64,000 bases of DNA, taken from Eublepharis macularius. Taxonomy: Eukaryota > Chordata > Lepidosauria > Squamata > Eublepharidae. This document shows, piece by piece, positions 52,901 to 63,295 of this stretch (its first letter is position 1; each line of letters begins with the position of its first letter). The stretch lies in contig NC_072801.1 in assembly GCF_028583425.1 (NCBI RefSeq), forward strand, positions 60,031,766-60,095,765, read 5' to 3'. The notes under the pieces are model-generated. The model was given only the letters and a program-made list of their open reading frames with translations, had not been told where the DNA came from and made no database searches. Position numbers and translations under genes: made by a program.

Positions 52901-55900
52901 CCATCAGGTACAAGGCAGCGTTGTATATCCACAAAAACAATAAGCACCAGTACCGTGAATTCAGCCCAGAGGCAATACCAGTCATCAAGAAAGTCAATTC
53001 ATCTCTCTCTTCTTCACACCCCACTGTTTGGTTTACCTGCAGTGAACCAGAGCTGGACCACTCTCCGTATGCTGTTCTATGTGCTTCCTCACGAGGTCTC
53101 GAAAGTGAAGGATGGCACTTGTGTTCGAGGGTACCCCGTGGTCTGGCCACGATGTGTAGTGGTAATGGCGGGCGAGGCGGACCTCCCATTCATTCTTCTG
53201 TTGGGAGACACAGAGAGGTAGATGCCCTTCAGCCTAGGAAAGACATCTCTAGGGAAAGGGTTGCAGCAGCACTGACGTGGAGCAGCAGAAGGCAGGACCA
53301 GCAGGAATCCTACCACCCCTTACCCGCTTGATATTGAAGTCCCGGATGGTCCAGTCAGGGAGGATGGTTTCTATGACAACTGAGACAGTGATGTCTTCGT
53401 AGGTGCAGGGCGTGTAGTCCAAGGGCCAATACCGTTCACATTTCACCTAGCCAAGGAGTAGGAAAGCAGGATGGAGGAAGAGAACAGCAACAAATGTACT
53501 GGGATGGCTACCTCTGAGGGAGTGTAGCAAAGCTATCATCAGACTCGTGTTATATTTTGGCTCCTCAGCTTACAGATCAAAAATCACACTTCTATCTCCT
53601 CTGTCTCCTCTTCGTATTGCTAGTTGGGAACCATTTTGGATTGCAAATTCTCTTTTGGGCTGCAGTTCCCAATGGAAAGAAGCTAGATGATCATCTCGCA
53701 GCTTCCTCCATTCAACAATCTGATACAGCAGAGTCAAAACTACTCATTGCCCTCCCCAAATACTTTCTGCAGTGCTGAAAAGGCTTTATTTTTGATGATT
53801 TCCCATCATTCCTTGGGGGGGGGGTAGAGAATTCACTGACATAAATTGCCCTCACTTGTCATGACCAAGGGCAATTGAGGACAAGGAAGAATTTCACACA
53901 GCCAAGTTTGATTGGCTAATTGACATTATGGGACCATCCCTGATTGAGCAGAATCACCCATGTGACTATTTCAGAAGGGACAAAGCCGAAAGAAAGAAGC
54001 AATGGCAGTTCATAGCTTTTAAAAATCCTCCTCCTCAACACAGTCTAAGCAACTTTCAGGAGGAATTTCCATCCCACCAAAATCACTAGTTTAAAAGAAA
54101 TATCAAAAGTGGAGAATACTTGGCACAGACCTAGCACCTGCTGTTTTGAATATGCAGTCCCCAGAGGACCAGACTAACATTCAAGTGATTCCCCACTATC
54201 CCATAATGTCATCATTATCACATGGGATGATGCTCACCCGTCCATTTTCTATGCAGTTGGTGAGCATGACCAAGGTTGTGATTCGTTGCTCCCATATCAT
54301 GCGCCAGACATCATGAAGTGTGCCAGGCAAGGGTCCTTGGGTTGCAATGTACTCCTTTTCCCTATGGTAGCCCTGGAAAGGGTGAGGAGGATGCGGAGAG
54401 CTTAGATAAAGTTAAAGGGAAGAGGTTTTCTTGCACAAAACCCTTGCCCGGAACAAAGGAACCTGCTAATACCACACTTTATTGCGATGTGCACCTTTCA
54501 AGTGCAACATTCTCTGTCATTACTATCATAGGAACTGGGAAATCTACAGTGTGCACTACCATGGTCTTCTCAATGAGCATGGTTCCATTGTTGCGTGAAC
54601 AGAGCTATTTTCCATGCACATATAGCTTCAGGGTTGGCTCTAGCCCTGGAGTTCTTGAGGAAGCGGGAAACACTTGAAAAGGGCCATTTTTCATCAAGTC
54701 AGACATACTGTGCCCCGCTTGCATTTTTGCTTGTGCAAGGTGTTGCACAAGATTTTGAACAAGCAGAACTGTGCTAAGTCTGTTTATGTTTCTGCTTGCA
54801 TATCACTGGATCCAAGCCTTGGCATGCGCAAACTGACAAGTAGATTTTTCAGGGTTCACATTCATGCATACCAATGCTCCAAATGCATGGCAAATACATG
54901 CGTCATCCCTGTTCATGCAGCAACCACACATGTTGGGAGGATCGCAGGTAGCGCACACTCCTGTTAGATATAATTGTAATGTCTGAAAAGGCTGCATAAC
55001 TGGAGGAGAAAAATTTGAAGGAGTCTGGATTGCATTACATCTTTATGGATATACGTATATTGTGCTAAAATAAAACCCAAGGTAAGTAAGTCACCTCCAA
55101 GAAAAATCTCAATTTGCATTATGCAAATCAAATCTCTAACTTGCAGTAATAAAGTCAAGAAATGTTTGTTTTTACAACGGAGGCTGAGATATTCTGGGCT
55201 TGGAGACTGGGAAATTTTTAGAAGAGGCGGCAGAAGAGAAACCCACAGCACAGAAACTTTTAAACAGTTCCCAACTATAGCTAAGAACAAACCAAGATAA
55301 TTCTGTTTCTGCAAAATAGCATCTGGCTTCCACTAAATCCAGGATCGGCAACTACAGGATTTGGATCAAGGAGATCAGAACAGGACTCACGGGAATATAG
55401 CTAGCATTGATATAATCTGAGTTTGGATCGCTGATGCTGGGACCGAGCAGGACTCGAGAGCTGTCATCTGCAGAAAAGGAACAAACCAGGTTAAAACGGG
55501 ACTAGGGAGGATAAGGAACCAAAACGGTTGGTAAAGCTAAAAGGTGGATTCACACCAAACATGGCCTTAAGTAACTGAAAGCTAGTAATGGAAGTGGGCT
55601 GGAACCAAAAGTATTTCTGATGCCAGATTAAGGTTCAGCAGCTGGTATCTCCGATGACAAATCCAGCCCTAACAGCTGTCAACCAATATTCCTTCTCTTC
55701 TTCCCATTGCTGGAAAATGGGAATCACTGATGAATGAGACTATAGCAGTGATAGGGAAGGGGGACGGGGTTTAATATGCATTACTTAGAGGAAAATTAGG
55801 AAGCATTTGAGAAGATTGGGGAAATGCTCAGCCCATCACTTCTCTGCTGCTTCCTCTCTCCTAACAATTCTAGTTGCCAACCAAAGTGCTTGGGAGTCTG

Positions 55901-58900
55901 GATGCAGTTCTGGATCATAGCTGAGAACAATGTTACTGGCAGATACTGCTCAACAGTAAGATGTGCAGAGCACAGTCAGTGCCTCCCCAAATCTAGGCAG
56001 AGAGATGAACTTTACCGAGCAGAAGATGGGATGGGCTTTCCTAATATAGTCAGGCCCCTTGCATCTTGAACCCTGGGACCTGCATACACAACCATGTTCC
56101 CAAACAACAGGCAGTTTATTCCAACAAAACCTTTCAAAGGAGAATACTTCACCTTTATATCATCTGCACTGTTAACTCCATTTACTGCCTACTGAGTTGG
56201 CAATACAGATACAAGCGAAGTATTTTACTGTTGTTTGAGAGCACAGGTGCAACTGCAGGGTGGACCTCTTTTCCAGATGCCAGCTCACCTACCCCCATCC
56301 AAGGCTGGCCTAATCCAGTCTGGAATTCAGGGGATTCTTACACACCAGTGACAGACCACTCCCACTTCCCCCTCCTCTTTGAACCTCTGTTAATGGAGGC
56401 GACCTGATCAACAGGTTACACCTGAAGTGATTGCCCCATATAGTGAGATATTTAAAAACCAAAGATCCAGAGGAGTTAGCCATGTTAGTCTGTAGTAGCA
56501 CCTTTAAGACTAACCATTAACCAACTGTACTGTAGCGTCTGATGAAGAGAACTGTGGCTCTCGAAAGCTTATGCTACAGTAAAGTTGGTTAGTCTTAAAG
56601 GTGCTACTGGACTCTTTACTATTTCAAAAACCAAAGGAGGCTCTTCAATGAGTATTTAATGAATGAAGAGTGTGGAATGTAACTCACATGGCAGAACGTT
56701 GCTGTAACGGTTCTTCTCTCGGTTTTCAGGATATTCTGCCACAGTGTGGGGCTGTCCAGTCCCTGTGTCTTGCAGCTGCTATTATGTGCATAAGTATGGA
56801 AGGGTGAAATACTGAGTTAGTAAAGCAGGACAGGGAAAGGTGCATAACTGGGTGATTCCTCAAGCAAGGCGAATAACAGACAGGCACTTCCTCAGCCAAA
56901 TAATGGAAGGGCGAGCTACCACCCTGAGCCACAGCATTGCTGCAGCTAGATTGGTACTGTCTACTCGATTCACGCATTACAAAGTCCACGCGGGGGACAC
57001 GTGGCCACTGCAAGGACTTTAGATCAGACAGCTGCCTCGAGTTCTGTGCACGGAAGATAGTTCCAAGGCAAGGATGATCCCCATTCACATAACACAAGAA
57101 GGGGCTTCAGAATTCCCCTCCATGCTGTTTGGTTCCCAGATGCTGCTATTTGCCCCACTGTGGGAATTTATGGGTACCCATCAGTAAATGTAAGTTTCCC
57201 CCATGGACAAAACAGTCACTCCCCTGGGCTGTTTTCCATCAGGGAAATGCATATGCCTACTTAAAATGGCTCACTCCTAAGGTCTGAAATTTTAAAAATC
57301 TGGCTAACAAACAAAACCATAATAATAAGGAAGAGAAGTCGGTCAAGCCAATAAGAAAGTGGCCAGAAGGCAAACTATCTCCCCTAAGAAGGAAAATAGA
57401 TGCTGTCTCTGTACGATGCTCCCAATGGGAGACAAAGTGACGTATCCTTTTCTACTCCACTACTGTACAGTTAGCATGCCTACCAATATGCACATTACAG
57501 GAGATGAGGTCCTAGGGTTCACCAGGCAACATTTTTTTTTGGCAAAGATGCTGGCAAAATTATGTGGTTTTATCCCTGTAAAACAAAAACCTTCCAAGAC
57601 AGCCAGCATTACCTTACAGACCTAAACATAAACGCGCATACACAGAGAGGGTGGGATCCAAATAGGGCTGCTAGTCGTAGCTGGTAACCCAGAGAGAGCA
57701 TTTGAGGGATGGGGACCATTTCTTGGGCATCACACCTACACATGACATCACTTCTGGTGCAAAACAGGAAGTGCTGTCATTTCATCAGGACGATATTCAC
57801 CCAAAACTCTATAGTTAAACCAGAGAGTTTGGCATGAATCCTAGGTTATCACATTGATATAATGATGCCTCTTCCAGTTTTGCACCAGAAGTGATGATGC
57901 ATGCTGGCACGATGCCGAAGAACTTTCCCCTGCCCCCTAAATGCTCCTGCTAGGTTGCCAGCACAATGCCATAGCTAGCAACCACAATGACACTCCCTAG
58001 ATCCAACCAGCTTTTTCCCTGTTGAATAGGTGGAGGGGTCTCCATTTGACCACCCAAAAAGGCCCTGCAGGAGATCATGGGACCTGCAGGGACAAAAGTG
58101 TGTGGGACAGGGGCTAGCTGTTACAGTTCCGCAGGGCCTATAAGGCAGAAATGTTCCGCTGGGTCTTCAGCTGAGGGACCGGCGATTTATCCCTCCTGGT
58201 TGCCGTGCTCTGTACCCTGACACCCTGGATGCTTGTTTTATAGCTGTGCCTGTAGTATTTTATTGCAGCCTTTTAGAATTTGTTGATGGACTGCTTTTAA
58301 ACTGTTGATTTTGCAAATTCCGATTCCTTGTAATTTTATTGTGTGTTAATTCTGAGCTATTTTATTATTGTTGTGAGCCGGCCTGAGTCTGTTCATGGGG
58401 AGGGTGGGATACAAATATGATAAAATAAATAAGAAGGGAATTTCAACAAGCTTGAGCACAAAAGCTGGCTGAATCCAACCCAGAGTCACTTTCAATAGGC
58501 CCCAGAACCATCTGGGAGCGACAGCCTGCCTAATGGGGAAGAAGCCATTTCACAGACCAGAGAAATGCCTCCCACAAGAAGGCACTGAAAGACGAAGCAT
58601 GCCCCGTTCCCCTTCCCTGGCTGTAGCCCCTCATACCTGGTATTCCTTGGCAAATCCAAAAGCACTGTCAGAGAAGTGCTCACAGCAGTAACATGGGAAA
58701 GCCGATACAGACACCGAGGCAAGAACACTGTAGAGGAAGGAGCAGAGGAAAGGGCTGTCTTTATACACTGATGGATGCAGACAACCCCCTGGTCTTAAAT
58801 GCAAAAGCCTGATTGCAGGGAATTTCTGCTGCCTGAACTGCAGTCTGGCATCTCCTGATATGAGGAAGCCCTTAAAAATACTGCTGTCTTCTGCTGTGCA

Positions 58901-61900
58901 TTTTGTACAAGGAAACAACAAGAGTTCCTGAGAATCCCAGCTGTCACCAACATTTCTTGCTCTTATGGTGGCAGATGCATTAAAAAAAATTTTTTTAATA
59001 GTATCTGATAAAGGCTGCAGTATTTTGAGACAGAGAGATTCTGTACTCATATATGAGGCAGGGCTGACCAGAAGGTCAAATCTGCCCAGGATAAACCCTC
59101 AGATTAAAACGAAAGGGAGGTGAAACAGTTCTCCCTTTTTCTTCCTCTGCAAGAAATCCTTCCTGGTTCGTTGTCTTCCTGGCTTCATATGCAGCTTAGC
59201 AGGCCACATATATTCACTGCCCCCCCCCCGCAACACCCCCTCCTTGAGCTATGCTAGAAAACTCAGCCTAGCCTCTGTGGCCCGCTGGGTCACAGCTTCC
59301 CTTCCTTTCCCATCTGGCAATAACCACAACCCAGTTGTCCAGCACAACCAGCCCTCCTCTTTACCTCCTAACCCAGGCATTACTCCCATTCATAGACTGC
59401 ACTGGCCTGCGTCTCCTCCCTCTAGGGATGCCGCCTCCCTTCTGCCTCCCTTCGCACTCTCCAGCCACATCCTCCTAACCACAAGATCCCTGGCTAGCCC
59501 ACACTGCCCATTGTGCCGCAGACAAAGAAGCCCCTCATAACACAGCTCTCTGCAAGACATTTGACTTGTGTCACTTTAGACTGAGCAAGACTTGCAAGGT
59601 TTCGCATGATGAAGTATTTGGAATGAAGAATTGTGCTACTCTACTCGTATAACCATTTGCAGTTCACAGCCCACCTTCTCTCCCTTACAGGGCACCTGAA
59701 ATCAGTCTGAGGACACTCTGTTGAGACACAGCACAGCTACGTTTTACGTGTCCTGACTCCATCCCTAAAGCTCAGCAATTCCTGTGTTCTCACCAAGGTG
59801 GTTCCACATTTGCTTTTGGCTTCTTTGAGATCTTCTCCCGCCTGCAAACAAGACAGGGAAACTGAGGCATGAATTGGACAGCAATGGTTGAAGCCCCAAG
59901 CGAAGTGAGCTGCTATGAAGGGGAAGCAAGCAGCCCTTGAATCTCCTGCTGGGCAGCAGTGCTAGACTGGGGCCTCATGCTGATCTACAGCCAACCAACC
60001 GAGATTCACAAACAGGCCTATGTGAATGGCATATCACTCTAGGACATATAAACTCTAAGGAGACTAACAAGCCACCTCAAAAGCTCTCAGCTCACTCATT
60101 CCCCTCCCTTTCACTTTAAATAAAACCTAAGTTTCTAGCTCAAGGTCTCCAACTTTTTTTGAGTCTGTGGAATTCTGACATTGGGTGGCGGGCACAAACA
60201 GAAAATGGCTGCTGCAGAAGGTGGAGCCAACCACAAAATGGCTGCCACTAGAGTTGCCGGGGCCCTTGACTCCCCCAGCAGGAGATTTGAGAGCCTGGCA
60301 CCTATCTCGCTGTGCCCTTGGGTCCTCCTGGTCTCACGTGCACGCACAATGCGCATGCGCTCCCAACTTGCACAATGACATCACTTCTGGGAACTGTTGT
60401 CATCGCACGGGTCAAAGGGCAGCCTTCAAGTGCTCCCTCGCTCACCAAGGGGCTGGATTGGCCCTCTGGGGAGCAAGATTCAGCCCGAAATGGGCCCACT
60501 GAGGGTGCGGGAGTGCACCACGCTGTCCAGGGGCACCCTGTGCAGCCTGGGGGAAAGGGCCCAGGGAGTGTGTCCCCCACCAGCCAAGTAAGTGGGCACG
60601 GGGGGGGAAGGGTGGGAGCAGGGGACCCCCCGCCCTGAGCTGCCACAGAAGGAAGAGTCATGCACACACACAGAAGCCCATGAACAGGGGATAAGGGGGC
60701 CAATTAGAAGCCCTGCCGGGCAAAAGCCCCAGCCACTTTCTAAAACATTTGGCAGATGCCAGGAAAGGGGTTGGTGGGCACCACAGCATCCTCAGCCACC
60801 ATGCTGACCCTTGCTTTAGCTCTTGTGATTGCAAAAATTAAGCTGAAAATATGTGATCATTGTTTGGCAAACATTTCATAGGACACATTTACTTTAAAAG
60901 TATAACACAGTTTGCAATTTTTTTTGGACCAGTTCTCCTACAAAATGTTGGAAATTGTAGCTTGATGAAGAACTGCTGAGAACGTGAAACCTCTTTTAAC
61001 CCCCACCCCCTACCCCCAACATCTGTTTCTTGAGAAAAGAATGGATGAATATTATACTCACAGTGTAGATATTCCACTAGAAGCCAGAATGGGGCTGGAA
61101 AGAAATTCCTATAGCTGCAAAGGGGCCCAGTCCCTGGTACCCACCCTAGTAGCAGGGAACTGCATGTTGTTTTTAGTATTTCACTGGCAATACCCACCCC
61201 CCTTTCTTTTCCTAGTCAGAACAATTTTACCAAAATGAAAAGAAGTGGGCAGGAATATGCATACTCAAATTTATGCACTTTGATTCACACTACAATTGCA
61301 CTGTAAAAAACAAACAAACAAAATAGCTAAATGAACTGCTCCCTATTGGAAATGTAGCAGAAGCAAACCACATGGACAAATAATTTATACAAGTCCCCTA
61401 TACCTGGCCTTAAACCGTTGAACATAAATTATGCTCAGATCAAAACACTAAATTATATATTTTTTTAAACTCCCTAAACAATTAGGGGCCCTTCTATAAC
61501 CCACATGTGAACTTTTGCTGTGTGCTTCCACATAGGGCTGCCAGGTCCCTTGACTCCCCTGGTGGGAGGTTGGCAGCCCGGCACCTACCCCTGCCCCAGG
61601 CGGAGGAATGGCACCCCTACTTCCACAGATGACAATGGCACATACAGAGTGCCCAGTGCACAAAGCCAGGCCAAACAAGAGACTGAAGGAGACCAGTTGT
61701 CAACCTTTTCTGGTTTCAGTGGAGGCAGCCTAATGGGTCACAACAACGAGACCTGTGGGGAGAGCTAGGTGGACTGTCTTTCCCCCTCCCTCAGCAAATT
61801 CTGGCACTTTTTGCATTATGCAAAAGCAAGCAGATAAACGCCAAGCCAACTGACTTGCTCTGCCTCACTTCCTCCTGTCTCAGGATTCATCAAGCGAAAG

Positions 61901-63295
61901 GCTCTGACGCTTCCCGCTGGGGGCATTCAATGCTGTGAAGAGGGGAAAAAAACTGGCAATATCTAACTAGCTTACCATCTCCTAAAATAGAACAGCAGGA
62001 GGCCGAGAAGGACCAGAAGAATCAGCAGACCAAACACGGCGCCAGCGATGACCCCTGCAGATACAGAACAAGAACGCTGGAGATCTCAGGAAATAGGACC
62101 CAAGCGTCAATTTCTGGGTCAGGACAAACTTGTTAAATACATCTCCCCTCCTTCACCAGGGGGTCCCAAGATGCACAATAACCCCACCCCATACGTTCTC
62201 GGAGCCAAGTGTCTGTTTTATCTTTAAAATGGAATAAATGGGCTGTATCATTGTAATGGGCTTGCAGCAGCTGGGGTCATGCTTTCTGAGGACCCTGGTC
62301 TTCCTGACTTGCCCCCAATACTTAGGTCCTGCCAGCTAACATTCAGTTATTCATGATGCAGGGCCCATTTCCCACCCAAACCATTGCTTCCAGCAGCACA
62401 AAGCAGCCCTATCTCTTTATGGCATCCCAGTGGCTTCCCTTCACTGTATACTCTCTTCAAATTGCTCCCTGAGCAGGCATTGTATATCTTTGGAGACACA
62501 TTCACTACCCCCAATAGGTTGCCAGCTCCAGGTTGTGAAATTCCGGGAGATTTTGAGGGCGGAGCTTGGGGAGGGTGGGGTTTAGGAGGGGAGGGGTCTC
62601 AGCAAGGTATGAAGCCATAGAGTCCACTCTCCAAATGAGTCATTTTCTCCAGAAGGATTGGTCTCTGTCATCTGGAGATCAGTTGTAATTCCAGGAGATC
62701 TCCAGCCATCACCCAGATGTAGTGCGCATACATACCCCTCCCCCATCCCATTTTAGTCCAGCTCCAGCTAGTTCCTCCTCACAACCATATTCCTCAGCCC
62801 AGCCTAAGATCTGTTGCTTTTCTTTCAGAAACAAATAATCCCCCCCAAGCTTTCGCTTGAGCACAGCAGTTGAGAAAACAGTAGCTCCTGAATACCTCAA
62901 GGAACACTTTTTGCTTCCCCCACAAATGATGCCATAATGGGTATGCCGACGAAGCTGCACACAAGGGCCAAGGGTACCCACGTGATCCCGCCAGCTAAAC
63001 CGAGTCTGAGGATGCTCCTTGGAATTCTCACCTGCGCTGGCTGTGTCACATCTCACTTGGGAGGAATTTGTCCGCAGTTCGTTCCAGAGAGTTGCAACCT
63101 GAACCAAATAGGTCTGTGCGGGTTGTAGATTGCCCACTTCCACTGGGTCTTCGCAGCTCAGCCACTTCACGGGATCGCGGCCTGAGACGATGACCAGGTA
63201 CTGACTGACCCCACCTGTGCCACATGTCCATGACACCTTCAGGCGGTAGCCTCCTCCCACAGGGAAGCATTTGAGATTGCTTACGGGCTCTGGCT
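49453..63295 (-). CDS. PTPRH: Receptor-type tyrosine phosphatase H (SAP-1), 3' part, 11 exons
   Basis: A single-pass membrane phosphatase that removes phosphate from tyrosines; R3 subtype (FN3 repeats outside, one PTP domain inside), known from the apical surface of gut epithelium. The exons join in phase to 446 residues of the C-terminal part. Numbering within this fragment: FN3 repeat 1-89, transmembrane helix about 91-112, R-R-W stop-transfer, juxtamembrane 115-161, PTP domain about 162-415. Seen: pTyr loop K-N-R-Y (182-185), D-Y-I-N-A-S, W-P-D general-acid loop (319-321), catalytic [10 protein letters not shown] with C355 and R361, Q-loop Q399/Q403. All key residues are present, so it should be active. 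The tail carries V-Y-E-N-T (Y432) and ends S-R-V. PTPRH is chosen over PTPRJ/B/O because SYT5 follows it as in human. Signal peptide and other FN3 repeats lie outside the window. Confidence 0.93.
49684..49930 (+). repeat. tRNA-derived SINE (Sauria type), well preserved
   Basis: AGTTTGGTGTAGTGGTTAAG head, GGGTTTGATTCCCCGCTCC B-box region, GGGTGATCTTGGGCTAGTCA body and GGACGGTATATAAACTGAAT tail. It lies between the PTPRH last exon and a trinucleotide run. Confidence 0.82.
49930..49982. repeat. (TTG)n(TTA)n tail microsatellite
   Basis: TTG units passing into TTA units, grown from the SINE tail. Confidence 0.95.
50868..51095 (-). repeat. tRNA-derived SINE (Sauria type), reverse
   Basis: CCTTCAGGACAACTTAAAGC, GTGACCCAAGGCCACCCAGC and CAAACCTGGTTCTCCAGATT reverse the copy at 49684. 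Confidence 0.75.
51139..51274 (-). CDS. PTPRH: PTPRH exon: phosphate-binding loop and Q-loop
   Basis: [13 protein letters not shown], then [11 protein letters not shown]. Acceptor TTCCAG, donor GTGAGG, 136 bp. Confidence 0.97.
51275..53036 (-). other. PTPRH: PTPRH intron with two SINE copies
   Basis: About 51730-52010 is an unclassified repeat; 52040-52130 and 52270-52445 are tRNA-like SINE copies. Elsewhere nothing recognised. Confidence 0.6.
52270..52445 (+). repeat. tRNA-like SINE, well preserved
   Basis: AGTATAGCTTAGAGGTAGAG (A-box), GCTTTGCATGCAGGAGGTC and CTGGTTTGGTCCTCGCC (B-box), followed by CATGAGACCTTGGAGCTGCT and CAGAGCGGGCAATGCTGAC. Only the head is tRNA-like, so this is not a tRNA gene. 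Confidence 0.75.
53037..53197 (-). CDS. PTPRH: PTPRH exon: WPD loop and catalytic Cys
   Basis: [11 protein letters not shown] and the end G-P-A-L-V-H-C. The last two bases AG plus C of the next exon complete Ser of the H-C-S-A-G signature. Acceptor CAACAG, donor GTAAAC, 161 bp. Confidence 0.97.
53324..53446 (-). CDS. PTPRH: PTPRH exon: PTP domain, K-C-E-R-Y-W-P
   Basis: [11 protein letters not shown] then the beta-strand D-I-T-V-S-V-V and W-T-I-R-D-F. Acceptor GCTAG, donor GTAAGG, 123 bp, phase 0. Confidence 0.96.
53447..54237 (-). other. PTPRH: PTPRH intron, nothing recognised
   Basis: A G-run at 53815-53824; no repeat family or exon seen. Confidence 0.5.
54238..54372 (-). CDS. PTPRH: PTPRH exon: PTP domain, A-T-Q-G-P-L motif
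   Basis: [11 protein letters not shown], then V-W-R-M-I-W-E-Q and [11 protein letters not shown]. Acceptor TTCCAG, donor GTGAGC, 135 bp, phase 0. Confidence 0.96.
54373..55390 (-). other. PTPRH: PTPRH intron, nothing recognised
   Basis: No repeat family or further exon seen. Confidence 0.5.
55391..55467 (-). CDS. PTPRH: PTPRH exon: PTP domain, D-Y-I-N-A-S motif
   Basis: D-S-S-R-V-L-L-G then [11 protein letters not shown]. Acceptor CTGCAG, donor GTGAGT, 77 bp. Confidence 0.95.
55468..56687 (-). other. PTPRH: PTPRH intron with Penelope terminal fragment
   Basis: Nothing recognised to about 56465, then a palindromic Penelope-type terminal fragment close to the next exon. Confidence 0.6.
56466..56630 (+). 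repeat. Penelope-type terminal repeat, partial palindrome
   Basis: CAGAGGAGTTAGCCATGTTA and GTAGCACCTTTAAGACTAAC, then the inverse TTAGTCTTAAAGGTGCTACT. CTGATGA at 56539-56545, stem GAGA / TCTC, GAAA at 56563-56566: hammerhead-like boxes. It ends about 60 bp from a PTPRH exon. Confidence 0.72.
56688..56775 (-). CDS. PTPRH: PTPRH exon: start of PTP domain
   Basis: Ends [16 protein letters not shown], the phosphotyrosine recognition loop. Acceptor AGCAG, donor GTGAGT, 88 bp. Confidence 0.93.
57663..57985. mobile_element. Palindromic MITE-like element, about 320 bp
   Basis: ATCACTTCTGGTGCAAAACA at 57749 is mirrored by TTTTGCACCAGAAGTGAT near 57877. Outer parts GCTGCTAGTCGTAGCTGGTA and GCTAGGTTGCCAGCAC relate to the GGGTTGCC family. 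Borders approximate. Confidence 0.5.
58100..58435 (+). repeat. LINE-like 3' tail
   Basis: AGCCGGCCTGAGTCTGTTC, GGAGGGTGGGATACAAATA and the tail ATAAAATAAATAA are typical of the 3' ends shared by reptile LINE and SINE families. Confidence 0.45.
58637..58727 (-). CDS. PTPRH: PTPRH exon: juxtamembrane, Cys-rich
   Basis: A strong polypyrimidine acceptor (TTCCTCTACAG) opens a 91-bp exon ending G-F-A-K-E-Y-Q, the counterpart of G-F-A-E-E-Y-E in R3 phosphatases. It carries C-Y-C-C at fragment residues 143-146 where, as I recall, the PTPRJ stretch between its V-E-N-F and A-D-S-N-C-G-F segments has no such cluster. A nearer AG at 58663-58664 would also keep the frame but would cut off the region that aligns with PTPRJ. 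Donor GTATGA. Confidence 0.85.
58728..59793 (-). other. PTPRH: PTPRH intron, nothing recognised
   Basis: Exons on both sides join in phase, so no missing exon is required. A C-run at 59220-59229. Confidence 0.55.
59794..59841 (-). CDS. PTPRH: PTPRH exon: juxtamembrane basic stretch
   Basis: A 48-bp exon, [15 protein letters not shown]. Acceptor TTGCAG, donor GTGAGA. It joins both neighbours in frame. Confidence 0.85.
59842..61975 (-). other. PTPRH: PTPRH intron with nested DNA elements
   Basis: Contains the nested element block 60143-60818 and a related piece at 61533-61640 (GGGCTGCCAGGTCCCTTGAC). The rest is AT-rich, nothing recognised. Confidence 0.55.
60143..60818. mobile_element. hAT-like element with a second element inside
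   Basis: CTCCAACTTTTTTTGAGTC with GGTGGAGCCAACCACAAAAT, and later AGAAGCCCTGCCGGGCAAAA with GGTGGGCACCACAGCATC, match the two halves of 17337-17766. Between them, from about 60250, lies GTTGCCGGGGCCCTTGACTC sequence that recurs alone at 61533, so it looks inserted. Confidence 0.5.
61976..62054 (-). CDS. PTPRH: PTPRH exon: transmembrane helix
   Basis: Encodes V-I-A-G-A-V-F-G followed by a Leu-rich helix and the stop-transfer F-Y-F-R-R. Acceptor CTGCAG, donor GTAAGC. The two leftover bases TG take a G from the next exon to give Trp. Confidence 0.93.
62055..63031 (-). other. PTPRH: PTPRH intron with one DNA element
   Basis: Mostly unrecognised, with a reverse TAGGGTTGCC-type element at 62515-62717. 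Confidence 0.55.
62515..62717. mobile_element. TAGGGTTGCC-type element, copy 4 (reverse)
   Basis: TAGGTTGCCAGCTCCAGG start; GAGTCCACTCTCCAAATGAG and TCATCTGGAGATCAGTTGTA match the reverse of 16360-16577. The far end is diverged. Confidence 0.55.
63032..63295 (-). CDS. PTPRH: PTPRH exon: last extracellular FN3 repeat
   Basis: Starts P-E-P-V-S-N-L-K-C, contains the FN3 core Trp in K-V-S-W-T-C, Y-L-V-I-V-S and Q-T-Y-L-V-Q-V, an N-S-S glycosylation site, and ends T-A-S-A-G just outside the membrane. Acceptor CTCCAG, donor GTGAGA, 264 bp. Confidence 0.9.

Larger units (their letters stand above)
56776..58636 (-). other. PTPRH: PTPRH intron with inverted-repeat element
   Basis: Contains the palindromic element 57663-57985 and a LINE-like 3' tail at about 58100-58435. 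56776-57660 shows nothing recognised. Confidence 0.55.

Noticed and set aside
58637-58662. Shorter PTPRH exon using the AG at 58663-58664
   Set aside because: It keeps the frame, but removes the stretch that aligns by position with other R3 juxtamembrane regions; the acceptor at 58728 has the better pyrimidine tract.
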